64,000 nucleotides of DNA, from assembly GCA_964036195.1 (NCBI GenBank), contig OZ038458.1:20411832-20475831 (forward strand), given 5' to 3'. The notes under the pieces are model-generated. The model worked only from the letters and a program-made list of their open reading frames with translations, was not told the DNA's origin and ran no database searches. A program made the position numbers and the translations under genes. This document shows positions 12,901 to 24,900 of this stretch, one piece after another; the first letter of the stretch is position 1; each line of letters starts with the position of its first letter. Source of the stretch: Sphaerolaimus hirsutus. Taxonomy: Eukaryota > Nematoda > Chromadorea > Monhysterida > Sphaerolaimidae.

Positions 12901-15900
12901 GTAAATCACATTTTAAGTTTCGAACCCAATTCCAGGCCCGTGGTGCGTGTCCAATTTGGCTCTCTCATGCTTTCCATTATATTCCATATGTTGACAATAA
13001 AATGTCAAATTTTCAGCCCCTGCTCTCAACCTTCATGTGAAAAATTGGGTGTCCATAAATTTCCATTCGGTCAGAGCAAAACTGTTTTTGGGAGGGAATT
13101 GGACTTGTCGACTTCTTGCACTAACAAACATTTTTGTTCCCGGGGAAGCCGAGGCTGCCTTATGGACAATTTATGCACTTGTCGACTTTTTGAAGTAGCT
13201 GTCCATAGTGGACATATCACATTTCTTGCTATTTTTTCCCATAAAAAAGGAAGCGGAGTAATGGACTTGTCGACTTCTTGCCCGAAATTTTTGCATTTTT
13301 CCCCAAAAATGTCCAATTTGGCACTTTACCATATGGGCATGTGAGGTCAAAATTTTTATGGAAAGTGATAAAAAATGTGCGGAAGTAGCCCCAGACGACG
13401 TTTCCGGGCCTAACTCGAAATTGTCATATTTCGGACTTGTCGACTTTTAGAAGTAGACGCTTCAATTACTTTTTGTCGTGTTTGCATCGACGTTCGCGTT
13501 CCAAAAATCTCGGAAGATACCTACCATTTTGAAAAATTTATCTTTATTTTCTCAAGGTTTTTTTCGGGAATGATTAAAGTGTATTATCGGCAGACCTCAA
13601 AGTATGCACCCAAAATTAGTCATGTCTTGGTCGATAACGCGCGAGCAGAATACTTATGTACGCACCTTCACAAAAAAAGAAAAATATTTTAAAAAGAAAA
13701 AGGCGGAGTCGCGAACAAGCGACGAATGTATTTTCGTGAGACTTTCTTTTTTTTGTGCTGGAACAATTTTTATTTTATAAACGATGACGTCATGATGATG
13801 TGTTTCCTTCGGAAAAACACATAGCGTGCAGTCCGCCGAGTATATATATTTGTTTTCTGAGACTAAAATATTAAAATTCCCATTTTTTATTGTTTCTGTT
13901 AAGATATATTTCAAAGAAAGCCCCCACCCACAGGAAGTGAACGGCGCGGCGGCGCCTCAGCCGCAGCAGCAGGGCCGCGGCCAGTCCACCTTCGACCTGT
14001 ACGAGTGGATGCGCGAGGAGAACCGCAAGCGGCACGAGCAGCTGGCCACCCTCGAGCGCCACCACTTGGCCATGGCCGCCGGCAGCTCGCAGCGGGACTA
14101 CATCGACCTGAACAACCTGATGGAGATCGAGTTGGACGTCTGCTTCATGCCCATATTCGCTGTGGGTCGCAGTTTTACATGTTTTTGGTCGCGTTGACAA
14201 ATACCGTATTTCCTCGAAATACCCCCCCCTCGAAATACCCCCCCCCCTCAAAATGGACACTATGAACTTATAAACCCCCCCTCGAAATACCCCCCCCCCA
14301 AATTTAGTGCATAGAGAACGTAAATGACAAAGGCCATGTGTCATCTGGGTAATGCAAAACACACGTTAAAAACGATGACTCTGTTATGTGAGAACAGTGA
14401 TTATACGTCTACACACTTATACAAGTCTTTAGAGTCCTATAAATGGCGATTTTTGTTGCATTTTCGACGTCTGCGTACGTTTCAGACGACAATTTAGTAC
14501 TTGGTTTTCCAAAAATTTCTGGCGAAATAATAACCCCCCCCCCTTCGAAATACCCCCCCCCCCTCGTTTAACCCCCCTCAAAATTCTCACTCTGAAAAAA
14601 TAAACCCCCCGGGGGTATTTCGAGGAAATACGGTATATAATAAATGGTGAAATATTTAATAATATTTACCTATGAACCCTTTGAACTTCCATGTTCCGGG
14701 GGCAGTCCCAGACCCTGTAAAATGTCATGTAAAAGACCATGTAAAGTGTCATGTGTAGTTCCGGGGGCAGTCCCAGACCCTGTAAAATGTCATGTAAAAG
14801 ACCATGTAAAGTGTCATGTGTCAAGTGTCATGTAAAAGACGATGTAAAATGTCATATGTATCCAAATCTCATTGTATCGTATCAAAATCTTCTTTTTTTT
14901 ATTTGGATACAAAACATAAGATTTGGATACGATACAATAAGATTTGGATACACTTGGGACTTTAACTGGTCTTTTACATTTTACACTTCGCAGGGTCTTT
15001 TACACCTTTACTTGCAACTAGGGCAACCGTTTCTCTTATTTAACCGTCTCGTCTGCCAGGGCTACTCGCTGATGCCGCGCGGCGCCGCCCTGCCGTGGCT
15101 CGACTGGCTGGGGCCGGACGTGAGCTGCTCGGCGCGCTGGTCGGGCGCCGCGGTGGACTTGGTCGAGCCCAAGCTGCTGCAGTCGCTCACGCAGGACACC
15201 AAGAGGGTCGGCTACCGGCACCACCACCTGCTGCTCGTCGAGCCCGCCAACGCGGCCGTGCGCGTGCACGCGGCTGGGCGCCCGGCTACTGCTGGACGAT
15301 ATTTGTCATGTGCTACTGTGGCCCTGAATTATAGGTGTGGGGATTCTTTTTGCGTGACGTTAAATGGCTTTACCCACTATTTAGTTGACAACTTTCAATT
15401 TTTCACCATTTTTTTGAAAGTTTTAACAATTATTTATTCTTATCAATGACTATATTTAAACGTGTTGTAAAAGTTGTCACTTGATTTGTCAGCGTTAAAT
15501 ATTATAGCCAGGTGGTAGGCACTGCAGCGAAAGTCGCCTGTGCACCCCAGGATCGAGTGCGCGGGCGCGTCGGTTCACTTGGGGCTGCCGGCGGCGCTGT
15601 TCTCCTACCAGCTCGGCCTGGCCGTGCGCAACTGGCTCAACACCGCCGAGGAACTGGCCGCTGTGGCCAAAGACAATGGTATTTGCATTGGGAAATGGAT
15701 GATTTTGAGGAAATGTATTTTATTTCAAAAAATTTCTCTCAAAATAGAAATTATATTGTTACGTGTTTACATTTTTATCAGAAAGATTTTATTCTTTTGG
15801 TTGGATTTTCTGAGGTTATATTTTTATATATTTTAAAAATCATCCATTTTCACTGGCGTGATTAATGTTTTGTAAATTAAGGAAATTCAAACAAACATTT

Positions 15901-18900
15901 TATTTTGTAATCATTTTTAAATTTACCATAACTTTATTGAGTTTTGATATTTTAAGATTTTGTTTACCTAGTCAGTTTTCTGAAAATCATTCATTTCTGA
16001 AATGTCAACTGATATGTCAACTCGTGCCGCAGCCGCTTGCGACACGACGGCGGCCGGTTTCAGTACGCCGGTGCCCGACGGGCGGCAGCAGGGCGCGGCG
16101 CCGCAGCACGAAGACCTGGCCAACTTCTACGTGGAGCGGCACTGGTCGCAGCGGCTCGAAGACAAGATGATCGACTACGAGCGGTCGGAGAAGCGACGCA
16201 GGCACGCGCTGCTGCTGGCGCACGCCGAGCTGGAGGACGAGTGCACGCAGAGCAGCGACACTGGTGCGGCGCGATTACTTATTCTATTAATAAAAAAATA
16301 GAAAAAAAATAAAAAATAAAAATAGGTAGTTTCAGATTCAGGTAAATATAAAAAGCACGGATAAAAAGTACGGTAAAAATAAAATTGAAAAGCGCTAAAG
16401 ATACAATTTGAGTAAAACTACTTTACTATTGAACAATATTTTACTTTAATCACATTTCACATTAAGTTTTATCCCTGTGCGCCACGGTAGTCGCCATTAA
16501 CAAAGCTTGAATTTTATGAGGCTTTTTAAGGAAGAGTTACCACTTTAGATTTATCTGTGCACTATCATTGATCCAATTCCCCCAGGATTTGACTGGGCTG
16601 TTTTTTTAGTTGTTGTTTTTTATGTGAATGCCGGCTCGCAGACCCAACACACTCTCTCACGGTGCGTCTGTACGGTATCGTGGACGCCAAGCACATCACC
16701 GTGGACGCGACGCTCAAGGAGCTGCTCGTGTCGGCGCGCCTGTCGCACTTGCTGCTCGGCCACTGCGGCAAGCACGTGACCCATTTGGACGTGCCGCCGG
16801 CGGAACTGCAGCACGGCGACGCCGCCGCCGCCTGGCCGCCCGCCGCGTCGGTCAGCGAGGCGTCCTTCGCCGGCTCCATGCACCAGGCCATACTCGTGCT
16901 CAGCCAGATGGATAGCAAACAGGGTGAGTGATTTTTCACATTAGAAAAAAAAGCGTTACAGGCCATACCGTTCCCGAGATAGATGGCTATGATTACCGTA
17001 TTACCTCGAAATACCCCCATGGGGATTTATTATTTCGCCAGCAAAATTTGAGGGGGGGGTTTATTCGAGGGGTTTTTTTCGTCAGAAATTTTCGTAGGGA
17101 TCGTAGTAAAAAGTGGGCATTTGCCCACCCAAAAACATGTAATAAATGTGTCCAAACGGGGTATATTTGGACATAAAAACGTAGATAGCTACACAAACTA
17201 GTCTATGTGTAGCTGCAATGCAAATTAGCAGTAATATACATCATGTACATTGTATACATGACGTTTGAAGTTTGTTTGTTTATTTGGCCATCACGACTAC
17301 ACACCCATGTGATTACATGATGACATGCGAAACACACGGTGCTTTTTTAAGAGTCGCACCACTGAAAATTCGAAGTTTTTTGAAAACTCTGTACGACAGA
17401 GGTCACCTAAGGCACATAAATGTTCATCACACTCAGAAATTTTCACATCACATACAAAAATAAAAAATAAAAAATGTGGCGGTCCTCCTTCCAGGCGGAA
17501 GTCGATCCGGGACGTGAGGAGAGCTGCATCGCTGCTTGCTGCCGGCGCGCTGTAGTCGATCTTGATATGTACGGTGATATCACGGTTGTGATGCCGCGAT
17601 TGTCTGTAATACATCGCCCTTAAATGCCGGGCCGCCGTTTTGTGCCCAATTGCATCTATTCATGCAGTGTTTTATGTGATCATGTAGCCGCGCTCTGTGT
17701 GACTGGCATCTGTCGCCACTCTGAGCCCATCTAGTTACACTTTTCACATCATCATGCGGACTGACCGATGCACATGAACAGTTACCCGTATTCAACAATT
17801 TCTCCACTCGACGTTTGGTGGAAGCATGTGTGCATGTCTTGAGCATGTGCGAAATAGTCAGGGGTATTTTTTTTCCGCCCAAACTACATTGATCACAAAA
17901 CAACATCTCGTTCGAGGGGTATTGGACTGCATTGTAACGCATTTGCAGCCATAAAAAGTGGTTGTTTGAAACCGATTTGACGTCCAGACTCAAGAAGCCG
18001 CCTTCCGTGCGCGATTTTTGGCTTCTATGGCTCATTACCTTTTTGCCGCACTTCTCTCTGCACACCGCGTTGTGTAATTTTTTCAAATTTTCATTTTTTG
18101 ACTCCAATAGCGCCGTGGCATCGAAATCATGTTCGTGTGCAAAATCCAACATACGCGCGTAAATTGTGCTCCCCATTTCCGATCGGTTTGATTTTTTCGG
18201 TTTTGTTTGGTCGCGCGTATATTCGTAGGCATGTTTCAGCAATGAATTGTCGGTGTGTGCTAGGTATTTGCAGTAATTTGCCGTGTGTCGTTTTAGGCGC
18301 TGCGATGGGAGTACACCGCCACAGTCAAACAGAACTGCATCGCCGCACGTTGTTTGCGGCAGTTTTGCCGCCGATTTCAAAGCTTGTAGGTATAATTTGT
18401 CGAACCACTCCAGGTGTTTTTGTCTGGCACCTGTTACATCCAATCCGAAAAAAACCGCGCTCTCAGCGTATGTCTTCCAGATTGTATTTGCGTACCACAG
18501 GGGCCGATTGCTTTTTTTGCTGCAGTTTATAATCATCCCCTTTAGTCTTCGACATTTTTCCACTGCTTTCTCCCTATGCGTCATGAACGTGTCCCTGTGG
18601 CTGGTGAACCAAACTCCCAAATATTTTATGCAGTCCGTTTCAGTCACAAATGTTTGTTGTCTATTTTTCGCAAAGCCCAGTCTCCATTTTTTAATTACGT
18701 CCGCTTTTTTGCACCATTTAAGCACGTAGCTTTTGCTGGTATTTATTGATACGTTCCAATCCCATGACCAGGCGGAAAATTTATCCATAATTTTTTGCAT
18801 CTCCCATTCTGTGTTAGCAGCCAGGCAAATGTCGTCGGCAAAAAACAGAGCCGGTATTTTCCGATTTTCCAGGCGTGCCCCCATGTCCAACTCTTCAAGA

Positions 18901-21900
18901 TGAAGTCTTAAATCAGCCAAATACAATATGAACCCTGTTGGGGACCAGCAGCACCCTTGGCGTAACCCAATGGGGTACTCTTGAAACTTTGACGTAACAT
19001 CGCCAAATTTCAATCGGCACCGTTGATTTTCGTAGGTATTTGCGATGGCCGTTATGAATTTGTGCGTGTAGCCGTAATGGCTCATTTTTGCCCATAGTTT
19101 CTGTCGGTCAACTCTGTCAAATGCCTTGACAGCGTCAACAAAGCATGTTATCAATTTGCCGCCGGATTTGTCTGCAAATTTTTTGCATCCCTGTAGTATA
19201 ACTACATTGTCCAGAGTTCGGCGGTTCCCGCGGAAACCACCTTGGATGTCGCCAAATCCCCCACAATTTTTGAACGCCGCCAGTGTGCGCTGGTTCATTA
19301 TCGACATGTACAATTTTATTATATTGCAGCCTATCCCCAGCGTGCGATAGTTTTTGATATCCATTGTACTCCCCTTTTTGTGCAGGAACACCATTTCGCA
19401 CACTTTATACTCTGATTCAATTTTCCCACCATTGAGCCAATAGTTGAACAAATTTACCAAAGCCAGAATTCTTGACTCATCCAAAACCTTTAAAGTTTCA
19501 TGTTGTATAGTCGTCGTGCCGGCAGATTTGCCATTTTTCAATTTTTTGATCGCATCAGCAACTTCTAGATGCGTAATGGGCATGTCCATTTTTTTTCGGT
19601 TTTCGTCGTTAACAATGTTCCCACCCTTCCATGTTCTAGCATCCATTTTGGTGCTACCCGGATTTTTCGTCATCACTATAGCCCAAGCATTTTCCAATTC
19701 CATTTCAATTTCCGCTGTACTGGTGATGATGCCGTGGGCGTTTTCTAGAGCAAATTTTTTGAATTCCGATCGTTTGTATCCAGTTACATGTTTATATATT
19801 TCCTTAATACTCCAGCCTGTGCTTAATGCGGCTTTCTCCAAATATTCCGTTTCCAATTTTTTCTCTTTTGATCCCCTATACTTGTTGAGCTGCATTCTGG
19901 CTATTTGCAGACTAATTAAGCTTTGTGAATCCTGACTATTTTTTTTCAGGTGCCTTCTTGCTCGATTCAAACGCCGCATCAATTTTGCTTCAGCCCCATC
20001 AAATTTCGGTTTTTCATTTTTAGCGCGCGATTCATCATTTTTTTTGTTGAATTTGTGTATCGAGTGAAGTATTTCACCATGGTCAGCTGTTTCATCGATT
20101 GGGTCTGATACGAGCTTACCTTTCAACTTTTGTAGCTCGGCCGCCGTAAATTTGCAAATTTTGTTGTCCGGTGTTGTTTGGTGCTTGGTGGACACGTGCG
20201 TACCGGACACCGCAAATTCGACCCATATCGCGTTGTGGTCGCTGATCATGTTACTCAGAGCACCTTCTTCATCTACTGTACCCGTCACGAAATGCAAATT
20301 TTTTCCGATATAGCACACCAAGTCAATAATTGTGGAGCAATTTTTTCTGATAAATGTCCATTTACCTTCCATGCGTTTATTCGCCAGCGACAACCCCCCC
20401 AATTTCAGCCATTGACGTATCAATCTGCCGTTTTCGTTTACCGTCGGTTTATTTTTCTCAATACCCCATTTGTCATTACCGATATGGCCATTCATATCGC
20501 CCAGTACAATCGTCGAAATATTTTTTGAGAGATTTTGTTGAACTATTTCGTGCGCGGCGTGCAGAATTTCTTCGTTTAGCGCCAATAAGTCCCTGTTTTT
20601 TTTTTACCTTCCCATTATTTTCCAGATATACCAGAACTAGACTCACTTTCGCACCTCCAGTGGATACCATAACTTGGAGCAAATGATCATGTATTTTTTG
20701 GGTGTTGCTAGAGCCGACATATTTGCCATTCAAATCTTTTTTCGTATAAATTGTCAAGCCGCCAGCCGTATTTCCAATTTTGAATTTATTGAAAGCATCG
20801 TATCCACTCATTTCCGGTATATCTAGACCACTCTGTGCTTGCGTTTCGCATAAGGCTATTACATGCACGCCTTTCAAGGTGTCAATTTTCGAAGCGGTTT
20901 CACTCAGGGCGTTGAAATTCGCACGCATCGCTCGGACATTTTGGTATAGTATTTTTAGTGCACATCCCCTTTTTCGGGCCAGTGCCACATTACCCTTTTT
21001 CAGAGCCATTTTGGCGCCAAAAACAGCACCTCCAACTACTGACCCCAGTGTGGACGCATAATTCCCATCCATATTTAGCTGCGAATTCACATCCATGCAT
21101 GAAACCGTTCCGAGAAGACACACAAATGTCATGTGCATGACTATCCAACCAATTTTTTTTGTCTGTGATATGCGTCTGGAAACAAACAAGCCGTTTACCG
21201 TCCAACACATTGTGTATGTTGTACTAATCAAGTGTCTCAATAAGTCCCAAAGTCGGCGTTTTATTTTTTCACCGATGCAAAATTCCAACGATAAAACGCC
21301 ATCGGCATTCCAATTCCTTCCCAACTCTACAAAAATCATCGACACCCGGACAGGCGCATAAAAAATTCCACAAAAAACTCCGTAAAAATTTGAATAAAAC
21401 CAAAAAATCAAATCATCAATAGCTGCCGGTCCAAAAATCACGGTGTTTTCAATCTTCGATAAATCCCCAAATGCCAAAGAACTCGCAACGCGTCTGTATA
21501 TGTTAAGGTGCGTGGGACCGAAACCGTATGTGTGTGCAATTGCGAATGATCCTAAATAACCTTTTTTACCGGCACAGCCAACTAAGTGCATCACCAACGT
21601 CCCCGTGGCTGTGTCCACGAACTTTTGGAACCGTAAGCTGCTCTTCCAGCATTTCCGCGCGTGCGGAAATTTCCGCGGCGGCCGTACTGCTCGCCCCTGC
21701 CGTACTGCGATTTTGGGTATAGTTTTAGTGGTGGTACTGTATATCGACCCGGGTTTATCGACAAACTTCAAATTTTCCGTCAATTTTTTCATAAATTCCC
21801 GGCAGCAAATCCCGTCGAAAACCGCGCTGGGGTGAATGCCATCCAGTTTCATATTAAAGAGATAGCCCACAGCGCCCGTTTTACTCTCAATGTATCTACC

Positions 21901-24900
21901 ACAATTTTCCGACATCCATTTCAAGGGCTCCAATACAGAGATCCTCTTTTCTGTCTCTAGGTAGTTCTTGGTATGTTCTTCAAAACACAGCATGTATTCG
22001 TGCAGCGCGCGCACAATTTCCGGCGTTGCATTTTCCATGCTGGAGGGCAATATCGGGTTGTGCGGGGAAATAACGACGTCAGTTTTGGACATGTCATTAT
22101 TGTCTAGCCACCGCAAAACCCTTATCAACATTTTTTGGATCGGTGTCAAAAATGTCTTTTCCCAAGTTTCCAAACGTTTTAGCTGAGTATTTCGCATGCC
22201 AGACTCGTATAACTGGCATGCCACCGAATCTAGGCAGCATCGAATGAATATCGTGTCAATTTTCTGGGCGGGTTCGTAACTTTCGGTAACAATGGGCAAT
22301 ATTGTGCCCAGCCGCTTCCCATTGAAAAACGTGCCAAAGTCAATAATTTCAGTGGTGACGCCGCATTGTCGTGAGTAGCTGAAAAAATTTTTTTCACACG
22401 AATTTATCAATTCTACCAATTTACAAATCCCACCCACTAGCTGAAATACCAACCGGCGTAATTCAGCTTTGCAACGTGATGTGCAACTGTCCCCGATTAG
22501 CAAAATTGTATTGCGTATTTCCGTCATTTTGATCAAATTTTCCGCCCCCACCGGCATATCGACCGCAAACATTTGCAGCGCAGGCCCGGCTCTGTGCGGC
22601 GCACTGGGGGCCCAGTTAGTACCCTCAAAAATACACGGCATCAAATCCTTGATGCTTATGCCACCCACCACCAACGATGGTGCCAGCACCATGTGCCCTT
22701 TAGGATCGGTTAAAACACCTTTTGCACGCAAATTTATAACATCCGCCAAGGTGCGCCGCGCAGCTGCGGGCAAAGCTGTCACGCGGACCAGTTTTTGCCA
22801 TTTTTGAAAACCGTATCCGCCCCCATGCCGTACCTGTGAGTAGTTTCGGTTTTTGCCATAATCGCCGCCATCTCCATAACCATAATCCTCGCTAACATGC
22901 ACGGTGCCCGAGTTTTCTTTTCCGGTCTGCGACGATTGGCTCGGCGGTACGGTCACAGTGCGTGCGGCGGACGCCGCTGGCGCGGTGCCATCGTGAGACT
23001 GTGTCAAGAGGTTTTTTCGAATTTCAATCACAGAAGGACAGACGCTTGCTTGATCGCGGTATATTTTTTCGATCAAAAAGCATCTCGACTCAAAAGCTAC
23101 CTTATTCGAAGTGTCCGAATATTTACCGATCCGCACGTTGCGCTGCAGTGCAGACGTGGCACTAGCCGCACTCGATTTCCACACTTTTCCGCGTGACTGC
23201 GTTTCAGGGCAATACCAGTTAAATGTGTTTTCCCTCAAATCTGTCCTATTCAAAACGCTAGTATCAAATTTTTTTTCCGGGTATTCGGTTCTGTTTAAAC
23301 TTTCCATTTTTTTCGCCGTAAATATCACACCCTTTAATCCACACTTTGAAATCAACAAACCCCTCAAAATTACCATGTTTACACTCCCAAACATCTCCTT
23401 GTACCTTATCTTGTGGCCCTCCAAGTTTACATTTGCACTCCAAATACCCGTATCGTTGTACCTGGCGTAGTCCCCATCATACAAACGGGTTTCCGCTGGG
23501 TTTTCCGTATGTATTTTGTGCAACCCAGTGCGCAGGTCCATATAGGCCTCGCCCAGAAGGCCCCAGTACGGACGCCCCCAGTGTTCGCGCTCAGTGTCCG
23601 GCAAAAGTATCTTCGTGAGGGTTTTGTATTTTTCATATGCGTCGCAACTGCTGGATAGCATGAGAGTATTATAGTTCTCCAAAATCGCATTTTTTTTCAC
23701 CGTTTTTTTACCGTTAGAGAAATATGTTATGATATATCCATGTCTCCCGTCACAATTGTCAATTTCCCAAATACCCCGTATCCCTAATCGAACCCAGGCT
23801 ACCCCCATTACCTCTTTCTCATACTTTTCGGCGCCCAGCATTAGCGCGGACCGAAAGTCCGTCGGACGCTGTGCCGAGTAGGGGTACACGCCGCAGCAAC
23901 GAAGTTGACGCGGCATTTTTTTTGAGCCCACAAACTGATACGTACGCACCAAGGCCGCCGCCAGGGGTTTGTTGACTGCCAAAGCCGCTTGTACCTGAGA
24001 CAAATCTAAGTTCCACATATTATTTTTGCGACCTAAATATGCGTCATTGCAATTTCTAACCACTCTAATCAACGCCGCATAAGCCGGGGTAAATTGTGCG
24101 TATTGGCTTGTGTCAACGGCATCAGCACCATACCAGTTTTTGCCCTTTGGCAAGCCCGCCCACAGAGTTTGGGCGCGAAAGTACCAGTGTCTAAAATCAT
24201 TGTCGTAGCATTGCGGGGTGTGGGTGCGATACTCCGTGTTTAGAGCGATCAATTCGCGTTTTTGATTGTCACTCGCCCCACAATGAACAGTTTGCAGCTG
24301 CGAGATGCAACAACCATTAGACCCATTTTCTAGATTTTTTGTCTCAAAATTGGTATATAAATCATGCCGAAAATGCCGTCTCCCAGTACGCATCAGAAAT
24401 TTGTATATTTTGAAATCATGTACAATTTTTTCGCACCCAGTTCCCATTTTTTCGCACCCAATTCCCATTTCCCAGCTTACATGCATAATCGCCAGCATCA
24501 TACAGCTAAAGCTTTCTTCATGACCATCTAGTATCACTGTATGAGGCCATACCAGGCTGAATTGGTCGCTATATTCAAATGCCGCAAAATGTAAGGGTTC
24601 CGGTCCGGCAGGCACGGGCGCCGGTGATGCCGGCACTTGAGACATTTTTAGCGTCGCCATTTCTTTCGTCATATTTTTTAGGCGCGCATCAACGTCACAG
24701 ACGTAAGACAAAACCATGTGCATTGAATTTAGGTCGACAGAGCGTGACCCCCGACCCGAATCAATGCGTTTTTGCATCTCAGCCAGCAACTGTTGCGGGC
24801 TTGTCTGTGAGGCAAGATAAAAACCCATATTTCCGCACGTATTGGCAGAACATTCCGAATCCGCATAAAAGCGTAGACATAAACAAGAAATGCTCACCAC

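Noticed and set aside
14751..15449. A 232-codon open frame as an independent gene
   Set aside because: Only 15060-15304 is exon-like. The rest is introner-family and intron sequence that happens to stay open.
17962..20686. Several open frames on the + strand opposite the retrotransposon
   Set aside because: They are antisense shadows of the reverse transcriptase and endonuclease frames and have no recognisable motif.
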